64,000 nucleotides of DNA from Pseudomonas sp. 21 (GTDB lineage: Bacteria; Pseudomonadota; Gammaproteobacteria; Pseudomonadales; Pseudomonadaceae), in the NCBI RefSeq assembly GCF_000955805.1, contig NZ_JYOA01000007.1, positions 325,261 to 389,260 of the forward strand, given 5' to 3'. The stretch's first letter is position 1; the number at the start of each line of letters is the position of its first letter. Under the pieces are notes generated by a model. That model did no database searches. It was not told the DNA's origin and was given only the letters and a program-made list of their open reading frames with translations. This document shows, one piece after another, positions 45,628 to 54,767 of the stretch. A program made the position numbers and the translations under genes.

Positions 45628-46055
45628 CAGGCGTCTCCCAGTTTCAACAGGCTGGACTGCATGCTCTTCACGCGGTTGAGCACTTCCACGCCGGTCTCGA
45701 AGCTGCGGGTGGCGGACATCATGTCGGTCATCTCCTCGATCTCGTTGACGTCGGGGTAGTAGACGTAGCCGGTGGCATCGGCCAGCGGGCTGCCGGGCTC
45801 GTAGCGGCGCTGCGGCGAGCGGCCGGAAGTCACCACGTCGAGCACCTGCACGTGGGCGCCGCCCATGCCGGCGCCGCGGGTGAGCTGGTCGTTCTCGTAG
45901 ACGGCGGCGAACATCGGCTTGCGCGCCTGGTACACGGTGTCCGGGCTGTTGGCGGCGGAGTCGGCGTTGGCCAGGTTGCTGGCCACGGTATTCAGGCGCA
46001 CGGTCTGCGCGTTCATCGACGAGCCGGCGATGCGGTAGATGGAGTCGAATGCCAT
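45627..46055 (-). CDS. flgC: Flagellar proximal rod protein FlgC
   Basis: The 142-residue protein (MAFDSIYRIAGSSMNAQTVRLNTVASNLANADSA) has the rod family N-terminus and the conserved YVYYPDVNEIEEMTDMMSATRSFE region. Confidence 0.95.
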   Translation of the reverse strand: MAFDSIYRIAGSSMNAQTVRLNTVASNLANADSAANSPDTVYQARKPMFAAVYENDQLTRGAGMGGAHVQVLDVVTSGRSPQRRYEPGSPLADATGYVYYPDVNEIEEMTDMMSATRSFETGVEVLNRVKSMQSSLLKLGDA

Positions 46056-46059
46056 GGCG

Positions 46060-46425
46060 TCAGCGTCCCTCGATGGCCTGCTTGAGGCCGCGGAATTTCA
46101 TGGTCAGGAAGGTCAGGCTGGTCTGGAAATCCATCGCGTTGCGCGAGAATTCCGCCTGCTCGGTGGACAGCTCCACGCTGTTGCCGTCCTGGGAAGGCTG
46201 GTTGGGGATGCGGTACTTCAGGTCCATCGCGTGCGGGCCGGTGCTGGCCAGCAGAGCGGACGGATTGTCCTGGCGCTGCATCTCGGCGGCGAAATCGATG
46301 TCCCGCGCCTTGAAGCCGGGGGTGTCTTCGTTGGCCAGGTTGGAGGCCAGGATTTCGCTGCGCTGCATGTGCAGCGAGAGGGCTCTCTCGTGGATACCCA
46401 GGGTCTCGTCAAACCGTATACTCAT
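46060..46425 (-). CDS. flgB: Flagellar proximal rod protein FlgB
   Basis: I choose the start at 46425 (MSIRFDETLGIHERALSLHMQR), giving 121 residues with the ILASNLANEDTPGFKARDIDF motif. It is the first gene of the leftward operon flgBCDEFGHIJKL plus the IN-motif gene, divergent from flgA across 86 bases. Confidence 0.94.
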   Translation of the reverse strand: MSIRFDETLGIHERALSLHMQRSEILASNLANEDTPGFKARDIDFAAEMQRQDNPSALLASTGPHAMDLKYRIPNQPSQDGNSVELSTEQAEFSRNAMDFQTSLTFLTMKFRGLKQAIEGR

Positions 46426-46511
46426 TCGCGCAACCCGCTCTCGTCGTTCGGCCATCTTTCGGTGTGCGCAGCGACAGAGCACAAAGCATGCCCACCCCGG
46501 AATATCGCTTC

Positions 46512-47309
46512 ATGTCGTTGATTTACAAGGCTTTATGCGCAGATAAAAAACGCGCATGCAACGCGGCTTTTCCGCTTTCGACGCGCCGTGCGAGGGGATG
46601 CGGAAAGGCCCTTTCCGCCTGCTTCCTCCTGCTGCTCCCCGCCCTTGCGCACGCGCAGGATGCGCGTGCGCAACTCGACGCCGCCGCGCAGCAGCAGGTC
46701 GCCGCCGAGCTGAAGGAAGCCGCGCGCAAGGCCGGCTGGAAAGGCATGACTTTCACGGTGAACAACAACCTGCCCAACAGCCTGGGCAAGCTCGCTGCCT
46801 GCCCCGGCGGCCCGCAACTGCGCGCGCTCGAAGCGCCCGCTGCGGTCACCGCGCGACGACGCTTCGAAGCCTCCTGCGCGGGGCAATCCGGCTGGCCGGT
46901 CACCTTCATCAGCCAACCCACCGTGTACCTGCCAACGGTGGTCGCCAGCGCCGAGATCGCGCGCGGCCAGACGCTGGACGCGGCGCAGCTCAAGCTCGCG
47001 CCGGTGGAGCTCGGCAAGAGCTCGCGGGGTTACTTCACCGCAATCGCCGAGGTGGCCGGCAAGACGGCCCGCCGCCGCATCCGCGCCGACCAGCCGCTGA
47101 CGCCAGCACTGCTCGATGGGGCCATGCTGGTGCGCCGCGGCCAGCAAGTGAAGATCGTCGCCAGCCAGGACGGCATCCAGGCCAGCGCCGTCGGCGAGGC
47201 ACTGGCCAACGGCAAGCAGGACGACGTGATCCGCGTGAAGAACCTGCGCAGCCAGAAGATCATCGAGGCGAAGGTGACGGCGTCAGGCGAGGTGAGCAGC
47301 ATCTTCTGA
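46512..47309 (+). CDS. flgA: Flagellar P-ring chaperone FlgA
   Basis: The protein has a signal peptide ending LAHA-QD, an N-terminal thioredoxin-free FlgA part and the C-terminal SAF domain (TVVASAEIARGQTLDAAQLK...RRGQQVKIVASQDGIQASA). It helps FlgI assemble into the P ring. I take the ATG at 46512; 46488 is an alternative. No flgM or flgN follows, unlike most lateral flg clusters. Confidence 0.88.
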   Translation: MSLIYKALCADKKRACNAAFPLSTRRARGCGKALSACFLLLLPALAHAQDARAQLDAAAQQQVAAELKEAARKAGWKGMTFTVNNNLPNSLGKLAACPGGPQLRALEAPAAVTARRRFEASCAGQSGWPVTFISQPTVYLPTVVASAEIARGQTLDAAQLKLAPVELGKSSRGYFTAIAEVAGKTARRRIRADQPLTPALLDGAMLVRRGQQVKIVASQDGIQASAVGEALANGKQDDVIRVKNLRSQKIIEAKVTASGEVSSIF

Positions 47310-47408
47310 TGCCGGCCGCTCCGGCAGGTCGATCCCGACCTCCCAGGGTGCGCAGGCGCGGCGGACGGCGAACTCACAAATGGCGCGCGCCCATTCCCGC
47401 AGGCTCCT

Positions 47409-48455
47409 TCAACTCCGCAACGGCGACAGGACATCGCGGACGGAGTCCGCTCCTGCGTGCGCCGGTTGCCCCGTGCAGGTGGTCACCTCCACCAGCCGCC
47501 GCGCATGGATGCTTGGCGCCGGCAGCACCGGCGCATCCAGGGGCGCTTCGCGGAAGCAGCGCAGGTGGTTGGCGACCATGTCGTAGCCGGACAGGTGGCT
47601 GAAGGCGATCCCGCCGGAGAAGCGCGGGTTGACGTCCATCAGCAGCGCCTCGCCGTCCTGCACCAGGAACTCCATGTTGATGCAGCCGTTCACGCCCAGC
47701 ACGCGGGCGACCTGCCCGGCCATCTCGACCAGTTGCGGGTCGGCCAGCATGCGCACGGTCAGGCCTGCGCCAGTAGGCGTGCGCACCAGTTCCTGGCGCG
47801 CCATGGCCGCCCAGTCGCCGCTGCTCCGCTGGCGCACCACATCCACCACGCAGACCTCACCCGGCAGCAAGGGCTGCACGATGTAGTCGCGGTCCGAGAA
47901 ACGCTTGCGCACGTAATGCAGGAAGTCCCCATCGCGTACCTGCATCAGCCCTTCGCAATTGCGCCCGTCGCGCGGCTTGGCGATCAGCGGCAGGTCCAGC
48001 CCCGGCACGGGCAGGTCCTCCAGGCGCCAGGTGGGAATCGTGCGGATCAGCGGGTCATGGCGGAAGGCCTGGTGCACCCGCCACTTGTCGCGGGCGATGT
48101 GAATGGTCTCCAGCGGCTGCATGCACAGCGTGATGCCGCGTTCGGCGAACGCTTCGTGGTGCAGCGCAAAGGCATCGACCTCCGGGTCGATCAGCGGCAA
48201 CACATGCGTCACCCGCTCGGCTTCGCAGATTCTGAGGATGTGCTCCACATACTCGGTAACATTTCTCGCCGCCGGAACCCGATGGAAGGCATCCAGCAAG
48301 GCCGAGGTCGTGCACCAGTCGCGGGGCTGGGTATTGGTCCCCACCACTCGCGCGCGCCAGTGTTCGCGCAATGACGAGATCACCGATTCGGCGGAGTAGG
48401 AGCCGATGGCGGTGACCAGGCAGGTAAAGGGGAAAACGCCGGTCGAGCCGTTCAA
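47409..48455 (-). CDS. ATP-grasp enzyme (carbamoyl-phosphate synthase-like)
   Basis: The 348-residue protein starts with TTG at 48455 (MNGSTGVFPFTCLVTAIGSYS), as no better start exists upstream. It has the pre-ATP-grasp Rossmann part and an ATP-grasp fold (LPLIAKPRDGRNCEGL, DYIVQPLLPGEVCVVDVV, EALLMDVNPRFSGGIAFSH). Such enzymes ligate an acid to an amine, thiol or carbamoyl acceptor; the substrate is unknown. It sits between flgA and the phospholipid operon. A role in modifying a flagellar or surface component is speculation. The last residues are encoded by a REP-like sequence. Confidence 0.75.
   Translation of the reverse strand: MNGSTGVFPFTCLVTAIGSYSAESVISSLREHWRARVVGTNTQPRDWCTTSALLDAFHRVPAARNVTEYVEHILRICEAERVTHVLPLIDPEVDAFALHHEAFAERGITLCMQPLETIHIARDKWRVHQAFRHDPLIRTIPTWRLEDLPVPGLDLPLIAKPRDGRNCEGLMQVRDGDFLHYVRKRFSDRDYIVQPLLPGEVCVVDVVRQRSSGDWAAMARQELVRTPTGAGLTVRMLADPQLVEMAGQVARVLGVNGCINMEFLVQDGEALLMDVNPRFSGGIAFSHLSGYDMVANHLRCFREAPLDAPVLPAPSIHARRLVEVTTCTGQPAHAGADSVRDVLSPLRS
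47433..47456. repeat. REP half-site embedded in the ATP-grasp gene
   Basis: The minus strand reads GCAGGAGCGGACTCCGTC..., the same core as the other REP elements, and is translated as AGADSVRDV within the C-terminus. Confidence 0.6.
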
Positions 48456-48644
48456 GACGCGGCCCCGCCGGTGACTCGCGGAAAGAGAGTGCTCATTGCT
48501 TCATGGCCCCGCAAAGATTCGACTGCCTACGTCCAAACACTCCGTTGCCGTATGACACTCCGCCAGGTGATAGAGCAAGCGTAGCCGCGAACCGGCGCTC
48601 CGGATGGGTTACTCCGGAGCGCCCGGGGGGATTTCCGACGGAAG

Positions 48645-49574
48645 TCAGGTCCACCAGTAACGGACGAAGTGGAAGAACACCGGTGCAGCGAAGCACACCG
48701 AATCCAGGCGATCGAGCATGCCGCCGTGGCCTTCGATCATGTGGCCCCAGTCCTTCACCCCGCGGTCGCGCTTGATCGCCGACATCACCAACCCGCCGAA
48801 GAAGCCCAGGATGTTGATCATCAGGGCGATCAGCAGCGCCTGCCAGAAGGTGAAGGGCGTGATCCACCACAACGCGCCGCCGATCAGCGTGGCCAGCGCC
48901 ACACCGCCGACGAAGCCTTCCAGGGTCTTGGACGGCGACAGGTTCGGCGCGATCTTGCGCTTGCCCATGAGCTTGCCGCAGACGTACTGCAGCACGTCGG
49001 ACAGCTGCACGACGATGACCAGGAAGGCGATCAGCAGCAGGTTGCGCCCTTCGTAGCCGGCAATCTCCAGGGTCAGCAGCGCCGGCACATAGGAGATGCA
49101 GAACACGGCCAGCATCAGCCCCCACTGCACCTTCGAGGCGCGCTCGAGGAAATGCTTCGAGTCGCCCCCCAGCGAAGCGAGGATCGGCAACAGCAGGAAC
49201 ACGTAGACCGGAATGAAGATGGAGAACAGCCCGTACCAACCGATGCCGATCAGCAGGTACTGCATCGGCAGCACGAAGTAGAACGCCGCCACCAGCGCCG
49301 GATAGTCGCTGCGGCGGGTCGGCATCAGGGTGAGGAATTCGCGCAAGGCGTAGAACGACACCCCGTAGAACAGCAGGATCACCGCCCAGTAACCCAGTGC
49401 GAAGGCGCAACCGATCACCGCGACCATCACCCACCAGGCGTTGATCCGCGCGTTGAGGTTGTCGATCACCGCGTGCGGTCCGGGCGGCGCTTTCCAGCGC
49501 AGCACCGCGCCGACCAGCGAGGCGAGGACGAGGATGGCGCCGATGCCACCGAAGAGCAGCCAGGTCTGGTTCAT
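48645..49574 (-). CDS. CdsA-type phosphatidate cytidylyltransferase
   Basis: The 309-residue membrane protein has about eight hydrophobic segments and the CdsA signature SAIKRDRGVKDWGHMIEGHGGMLDRLDSV near the C-terminus. It makes CDP-diacylglycerol from phosphatidate and CTP. It is the last gene of a six-gene operon matching PA2536-PA2541 in content. It is likely a second, condition-specific copy besides the housekeeping CdsA. Confidence 0.92.
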   Translation of the reverse strand: MNQTWLLFGGIGAILVLASLVGAVLRWKAPPGPHAVIDNLNARINAWWVMVAVIGCAFALGYWAVILLFYGVSFYALREFLTLMPTRRSDYPALVAAFYFVLPMQYLLIGIGWYGLFSIFIPVYVFLLLPILASLGGDSKHFLERASKVQWGLMLAVFCISYVPALLTLEIAGYEGRNLLLIAFLVIVVQLSDVLQYVCGKLMGKRKIAPNLSPSKTLEGFVGGVALATLIGGALWWITPFTFWQALLIALMINILGFFGGLVMSAIKRDRGVKDWGHMIEGHGGMLDRLDSVCFAAPVFFHFVRYWWT

Positions 49575-49575
49575 C

Positions 49576-50205
49576 TCAACGACCCTCCGCCGCGGCCAGT
49601 TTCAGCAGTGCCTCGCGGGCGCGTTCGAGGAACGCTTCCTTGGCCTCGTCCTCCTGTACCGCCAGCGGTGCGCCGAAGCTCAGGGTGCATAGCAGCGGCA
49701 AGGGCAGCGCGCGGCCCTTGGGCATCACGCGGTTGAGGTTGTCCAGCCAGACCGGCACCAGCTCGACCTGCGGATGGGCCTTGGACAGGTGATAGATGCC
49801 GCTCTTGAAAGGCAGCAGGCGCACTTCCTCGTCGAGGTTGCGGGTGCCTTCGGGGAAGAGGATCAGCGAGTCGCCGTCGGCCAGGGCGCGCTCCACCGGC
49901 TCCAGCGGATTACCACCCTCCGCGCCGCGCGTGCGGTCGATCAGCACGCCATGGAACACGCGGTTGATGATGAAGCCACGCAGGCCGCCCTTGCCCCAGT
50001 AGTCCATGCCCGCCACCGGCCGCGTGCGCGAGCGCAGCTCCGGCGGCAGCGAGGCCCAGAGCAGGACGAAATCGCCATGGCTGCTGTGGTTGGCGTAGTA
50101 GATGCGCTGCGCAGGGATCGGCGTGGTGCCGATCCACAGGCTGCGCAGGCCGGTCACCGCACGGGCTCCGGCGATGATGGCGTAGGCGCAGAGTCGTTCC
50201 AGCAT
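49576..50205 (-). CDS. 1-acyl-glycerol-3-phosphate acyltransferase family protein
   Basis: Starting at 50205 (MLERLCAYAIIAG) the protein has 209 residues. It carries the acyltransferase motifs NHSSHGDF (His and Asp), FPEGTR and VELVPVWLDN. It adds an acyl chain to lysophosphatidate or a related lipid. It ends one base before the CdsA-like start. Confidence 0.9.
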   Translation of the reverse strand: MLERLCAYAIIAGARAVTGLRSLWIGTTPIPAQRIYYANHSSHGDFVLLWASLPPELRSRTRPVAGMDYWGKGGLRGFIINRVFHGVLIDRTRGAEGGNPLEPVERALADGDSLILFPEGTRNLDEEVRLLPFKSGIYHLSKAHPQVELVPVWLDNLNRVMPKGRALPLPLLCTLSFGAPLAVQEDEAKEAFLERAREALLKLAAAEGR

Positions 50206-50219
50206 TGCGGGTACGTTCC

Positions 50220-50666
50220 TCAGGATTGGAAGGTCAGGGCGATCAGGCACAGCAGTGCAACCAGCCACTGCAGCGCGCACAGCACTACCTGCCGACGCAG
50301 GAGCTTCAGCGCGCCACGGCTGCGCTCGCTCCAGGTGCGGCCGGACATTTCTTCCGGCACACCCACATAGGTGGCCAGTGCGTCATCCAGTTGGCGGGTT
50401 TTCTCCGGCAGTGCTTCGCCGGCGTTGGCCATGGCTTCGAACAGGTCGGCGTCCAGCGCCACGCGCATGGCATAGAACTTCTGCACCAGCCCGAGCAGCA
50501 CCAGCAACGCCATGCTCAGGCTGAACGCCAGGGTGGCGCTGGCCATCAGCGCGCCGTAGAAGCCGAGCGCCAGCGCCAGCACGGTGAGCGCCGAGGAAAG
50601 GCCATTGAGACTGCTGCCGCGGCGCAACAGGCTGGCTACCAGGATCAGGGCCGGATCAACCGACAT
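50220..50666 (-). CDS. Small membrane protein of the phospholipid operon
   Basis: The 148-residue protein has two N-terminal hydrophobic segments (about 25-62) and one at the C-terminus. No family motif is recognised. It overlaps the upstream gene by 11 bases and corresponds in position to the uncharacterised PA2538-like gene. Confidence 0.8.
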   Translation of the reverse strand: MSVDPALILVASLLRRGSSLNGLSSALTVLALALGFYGALMASATLAFSLSMALLVLLGLVQKFYAMRVALDADLFEAMANAGEALPEKTRQLDDALATYVGVPEEMSGRTWSERSRGALKLLRRQVVLCALQWLVALLCLIALTFQS

Positions 50667-52011
50667 GACTCACCTCCTGTGACAGGTTCGGCTGGCCGGC
50701 GATCTGCGCCAGCACCGCCAGTTGTTCGGCCTTGAGCACCACCCGCGGACGCGCGTGGCGAACCTGCGCCAGCGCATCCTCGAGCGTGGCCGCACGGCCG
50801 GATAACAGCAGCCACGCGGCCAGGACCGTCGCACTGCGCGAATACCCCAGGGCGCAGCAGACCAGCAGCGGGCCGCGCGCGCGAAGTTCGTCGATCAAGG
50901 CGGCGCCCAGTCGACACTGATCGACGCTGGGCGTGATCAGGTCCAGCAGCGGCAGGCTCGCGTAACGATCGTCATGCGCGGTGCAGGGAAGCTCCGCACA
51001 GAGGTCGAGCACTCCCAGCTCGGGCCGCGCCTTGCGCTCCGCCGCGCCGGGCAGGCGACCCAGCCAGAGCCCGGGCAGTACCTCATCGGGCTGCGGGTGC
51101 TGGCGCGTCCAGGCGCGGGAGTTGATCCAGGCGGCCAGCCGATAAGGCGCCAGCAGCCAGCAGACAGCCAGCGAGTGGCGACCCTCCGCGCGCTTCTGGA
51201 AGCCCTCCGCGCCGATACCCAGGTAGCACAGCGCAACCAGCGCCAGCGACACCGCCGGCCAGCTCAACCAGAGCCATATGCCGCCTCCGCTCAGTGCCAA
51301 CAGCCCGCAAAGCGCCGCGCCGATGGCGTAGAAGGTGGCCAGTCGAAGTCGCCGCGGATCGGTGCTCAGTGTCCAGGCGGCCAGCGGCGAACGCCCTTCC
51401 CGCGGCCACAGCCAGAGGCAGAAGAAACCCGCCAGGGCACCCGTCGGCACATCGATGAAGTGGTGCTGCCAGGTGGTCAGGACCGACAGCCCGATCAGCG
51501 CGAACCAGCCATGCAGCAACCAGCGCCAGACCCCGCTGGCGTAGCGCCCGTAGGCCGCCCAGAGCACCACCAGCAACGCGATATGCAGCGAAGGCGCCTG
51601 GTTGAAGGGCTTGTCGAAGCCCATCAGCACATCGAACAGCCAGCCGAAAAGGCCGTCCAGTGCCGGGCGCTCGAAGCTGAAGCGCAGCGGGAAAAGCAGG
51701 AAGCAGCTGACCGCGATCACCTGCGCCGTGAGCAGCCGCAAGCCGTGGCTGTCCAGCTCGCGGCGAGTGCGTGGCAGCAGGAAGGACAGGCCGTAGAGCA
51801 GGTCGATCGACCAGTACGGAATGATCGTCCAGGGCCACAGCGGCGTGCCGCGCTCCCAGTCGAACACCAGCACACCGACCGATTCGCGCTGTCCCGTCAC
51901 CCAGTTGGCGAAGCCGTAGCTGGCGAAGAAGAATGGCGCGAGGCACAGCAACCAGATCACCGCCCGGCGAAACACGCCGGGGTCGCGCGGCGGCATCGCT
52001 GCGCCCATCAA
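50656..52011 (-). CDS. PAP2 phosphatase fused to a dual-specificity phosphatase
   Basis: The 451-residue protein has an N-terminal integral-membrane PAP2 domain (residues about 10-260; PSLHIALLVVLW and HHFIDVPTG motifs). A cytoplasmic C-terminal dual-specificity phosphatase domain has the CX5R active site CALGYSR. Both halves remove phosphate, one from lipids and the other from protein, inositol or lipid phosphates. It overlaps the hydrolase/methyltransferase gene by 4 bases. Confidence 0.88.
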   Translation of the reverse strand: MMGAAMPPRDPGVFRRAVIWLLCLAPFFFASYGFANWVTGQRESVGVLVFDWERGTPLWPWTIIPYWSIDLLYGLSFLLPRTRRELDSHGLRLLTAQVIAVSCFLLFPLRFSFERPALDGLFGWLFDVLMGFDKPFNQAPSLHIALLVVLWAAYGRYASGVWRWLLHGWFALIGLSVLTTWQHHFIDVPTGALAGFFCLWLWPREGRSPLAAWTLSTDPRRLRLATFYAIGAALCGLLALSGGGIWLWLSWPAVSLALVALCYLGIGAEGFQKRAEGRHSLAVCWLLAPYRLAAWINSRAWTRQHPQPDEVLPGLWLGRLPGAAERKARPELGVLDLCAELPCTAHDDRYASLPLLDLITPSVDQCRLGAALIDELRARGPLLVCCALGYSRSATVLAAWLLLSGRAATLEDALAQVRHARPRVVLKAEQLAVLAQIAGQPNLSQEVSHVG

Positions 52012-53765
52012 CGGCGCTCCCGGCGGGCCAGCGACACGGTGAAGATGCCGTCCTCGTCGATGCGCTGGGCCAGCTTGCGGAAGCCTGCCGCTTCAACCAG
52101 TTGGTCCATCTCCCGTTGCGTGCGGCGGCGCATTACCCAGGCCTGCCCGGCGCGGTGGCTGGTCAGGGCGCGGGCGATCAGCTCCAGCTGCGGGTGCCAG
52201 GGCTGGCCGGTGTAGATCAGGTAGCCGCCCTCCTCCACCGCTTCGCCGAGGCCGGCCAGCGAGCCGCTGACCAGAGCGTTGTCGGCGAACAGCTCGTACA
52301 GACCGGACACCACCGCCAGGCTCGGTTTCGGCTCTACAGCGGCCAGGTCAGCGCCATCGAAGGCATCGCCCTGGACGAAGCGCGCACGTTCTTTCAGGCC
52401 AAGGCGCTCGATCAGCGCCGAGCCTTCGCGCACATTCAGTTCGCTGTAGTCGCGCAGCAGGACGCTTTCCGGCAGCGGTTCGACGCCCTGCAGCGCTTCG
52501 AGAATGTAGCGTCCGTGGCCGGCGGCGATATCGAGGATGCGCACCTCGCGGCCCTGCTCGCGCAGGCTGGCCATGGCCAGGCGCAGCAGTTCCTCGATGT
52601 TCACCTTGCGCTGGCGGATGCCGCGCCAGCCGGCGGACTCCAGGTAGGTGCGGTCGATCATCCGGCCCACCGGCCCCGCCCCGGCGGGCTGGTTGCGGTA
52701 GACGTAGTCCAGCGTGCTGCCGGAGTCGAAGCCGGTCTGGAAGCCGAGGTTGATGCCGTCGGACAGCAGCCGGCCGAGGCGCATGTTGGCGCGTGTGGCG
52801 CGCCAGTAGAGATCGCGGATGGACCCGTTGGGCAATGGCGTCGCCAAGGCTTCCGCCTCGGCGCAGGTGTAGCCGAAGCGGTCGGCGTCGCGCAGGTCGG
52901 CGAGCTCGGGCGCGCGAGCGAAGCACTCGAGAATGAAGCGCCGCGCGCGGGTGGTCGCCTGCTCGCGGTTCAGCTCGCCGAGGGTGTCGTGGAAGAAGCC
53001 GGGCAGGATGTGCAGCTCCTTGCGCGCCGTGCCGAGGTTGTCGAAGAAGCGCTGCTGCGGTTTGCGGTGCACCACGAAGTCGGCGCCGGAGATCAGCAGT
53101 TGCGTCGGCACCTGGATCGCCTGGGCGTCCGCCACCACGCGGTCCGCCGCCTCATACAGGCCCAGCAGCACGTTCACCGAGATGGCCTTGGCGATCAGCG
53201 GGTCGCTGTCGTAGGAGGCGATGCGCTCGGGGTCGTGGGTGAGGAATTTCGCCTTCACATAGCTGTTGACGAAGAAGTTGCCGCGCCACCAGCGCGCCAG
53301 CTTCAGGCCCGGCCGGGCGAAGGGCACATAGAGCTTGACCTTGAACGCGGGCGAGGCGAGTACCAGGCTGCGGATCGGCGGCGCATAGTCGTGCACCCAG
53401 GTGGAGGCGACCACCGCGCCGACACTCTGCGCCACCACCGCCATGTCGCTGATGGCGATGCCGTAGGTCGAGGCGATGTGCTCGACGAAGGTCTGCACGT
53501 CGCGCACGCTGGTGCCGAAACTCGGGCTGTCGCCACGCGCGCCGGGGGACTGGCCGTGGCCGCGGGCGTCCCAGGCGAAGACGTCGAAGCCGGGCAGCTC
53601 GAGCTCGTCGGCCAGGTGGCCGATGCGCCCGGAATGTTCATGGCCGCGATGGAACAGCAGCACCGCACGGCGCGGCTCGTCGCTGCCGGCAGCGGCCGGC
53701 CAGTGGCGGTAGAACAGCTCGACGCCGTCATGGGTAACGAAGTGGTGATTCGAAGACTCGCGCAT
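52008..53765 (-). CDS. Alpha/beta hydrolase fused to a class I SAM methyltransferase
   Basis: The 585-residue protein has an N-terminal lysophospholipase-like alpha/beta hydrolase (about 1-290; HGHEHSGRI-like region, WDARGHGQSPGARG, nucleophile Ser in VVAQSVGAVVAS). A C-terminal methyltransferase has the SAM motif VRILDIAAGHGRYILEAL. The fusion belongs to the same operon as CdsA-like and CDP-alcohol transferase genes, so it may remodel a phospholipid head group. Substrate unknown. Confidence 0.88.
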   Translation of the reverse strand: MRESSNHHFVTHDGVELFYRHWPAAAGSDEPRRAVLLFHRGHEHSGRIGHLADELELPGFDVFAWDARGHGQSPGARGDSPSFGTSVRDVQTFVEHIASTYGIAISDMAVVAQSVGAVVASTWVHDYAPPIRSLVLASPAFKVKLYVPFARPGLKLARWWRGNFFVNSYVKAKFLTHDPERIASYDSDPLIAKAISVNVLLGLYEAADRVVADAQAIQVPTQLLISGADFVVHRKPQQRFFDNLGTARKELHILPGFFHDTLGELNREQATTRARRFILECFARAPELADLRDADRFGYTCAEAEALATPLPNGSIRDLYWRATRANMRLGRLLSDGINLGFQTGFDSGSTLDYVYRNQPAGAGPVGRMIDRTYLESAGWRGIRQRKVNIEELLRLAMASLREQGREVRILDIAAGHGRYILEALQGVEPLPESVLLRDYSELNVREGSALIERLGLKERARFVQGDAFDGADLAAVEPKPSLAVVSGLYELFADNALVSGSLAGLGEAVEEGGYLIYTGQPWHPQLELIARALTSHRAGQAWVMRRRTQREMDQLVEAAGFRKLAQRIDEDGIFTVSLARRERR

Positions 53766-53828
53766 AACTTCCTCTGTTCGATGGCTTGCGGGACTGTCCG
53801 GTCCCTGTCCTGACGTGGCGGTCCTGGC

Positions 53829-54449
53829 TCAGCCGGCCTGCCGTTCCTTCTGCTCGGCCAGGCCCTGGCGCACCCGGTTGACGATAGTCAGCACCAGCAG
53901 CAGTGCCAGCAGCACCAGCAGCGGGTTCAGCCAGACCAGCGGCAGTTGCCCGACCGCCACGGCGGCGCCGAAAACGCCGAAGCACAGTGCGCGGTCGCTC
54001 TTGCCCATGGGCCCGTCGTAGCGCCGGGAGGCACCCACCATCACCCCGAGCACGCCGGCGTACTCGCTGATCACCGCCAGCAGGACCACCAGCACCACCA
54101 GCGCCGGGCTCACACCCGGCAGCAGGGCGAATGGCAGGTACAACGCGCTGTCGGCGATCACGTCGGTGAGTTCATTGAGATAGGCGCCCAGCTTCGACTG
54201 CTGGCCGAACTCGCGGGCGAGCATGCCATCCATGGCATTGAGCGCCATGCGCAGGAACATCCACAGGGGGACCAGCAGGAATATCCAGGCATGGCCGGCC
54301 AGCAGCGCGACCGTGAGCGCCACCAGCAGCGAAAGGCCGCAGGCGCCCAGCGTCACCTGGTTGGCGGTGACGCCGCGCTCGTACAGGCGGGTGACCAGGG
54401 GGCGGAGCAGGTTCTGGAAGCGGGACTTGAGCTGGTAGACGGAGATCAT
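53829..54449 (-). CDS. CDP-alcohol phosphatidyltransferase-family protein
   Basis: The 206-residue membrane protein has the motif D74-G75-x2-A78-R79-x8-G88 of the family. The next Asp of the consensus is Asn92 (GAYLNELTD96). This would be expected to alter metal binding unless the nearby D100 substitutes. It heads the leftward phospholipid operon. Its acceptor alcohol is not readable from sequence. Confidence 0.87.
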   Translation of the reverse strand: MISVYQLKSRFQNLLRPLVTRLYERGVTANQVTLGACGLSLLVALTVALLAGHAWIFLLVPLWMFLRMALNAMDGMLAREFGQQSKLGAYLNELTDVIADSALYLPFALLPGVSPALVVLVVLLAVISEYAGVLGVMVGASRRYDGPMGKSDRALCFGVFGAAVAVGQLPLVWLNPLLVLLALLLVLTIVNRVRQGLAEQKERQAG

Positions 54450-54460
54450 GAGGTTCCTTT

Positions 54461-54484
54461 CTCAAAGTTCGGCTCAAAGTTCGG
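54461..54484. repeat. 12-bp tandem duplication CTCAAAGTTCGG
   Basis: Two exact copies end to end, 11-35 bases upstream of the CDP-alcohol transferase start, in the place of a promoter or operator. Confidence 0.85.
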
Positions 54485-54596
54485 AGCACGGTGTTCGGAC
54501 GAACGATCCACAGCCTTGTGGACCCGAGGAGCTTAGCCGCACCCCGGCGTCAGGGCTGTCAGATATGTCTCAACAACATAGATGACCGCTCCCGAG

Positions 54597-54624
54597 TAAA
54601 AGGACACATGCTGCAGGCCGGCGA
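54597..54624 (+). promoter_or_regulatory. Candidate sigma-28 promoter of flagellin
   Basis: TAAA and GCCGGCGA are 16 bases apart, one base off the usual 15 and with two mismatches to GCCGATAA. Confidence 0.35.
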
Positions 54625-54767
54625 TGCCCGCGCGGCGCCGGCCGGTATCGCCGGAATCCCCGCGCCAGATTTTTTTCATCCGCCCTTAATCCTTCCCCGC
54701 GAGCTGTCGCCTTACCCCTTCAGCAGGCACAACGCCGGCTTCATTCAGCTCATACAGGAAGTCCACC

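Larger units (their letters stand above)
54450..54767. other. Divergent control region of the phospholipid operon and flagellin
   Basis: It holds a tandem duplication CTCAAAGTTCGG (54461-54484) beside the start of the leftward operon and a sigma-28-like element near 54597-54624. A weak GG-N10-GC pair (AGGCACAACGCCGGC) lies near 54726. No gene is seen. Confidence 0.5.
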
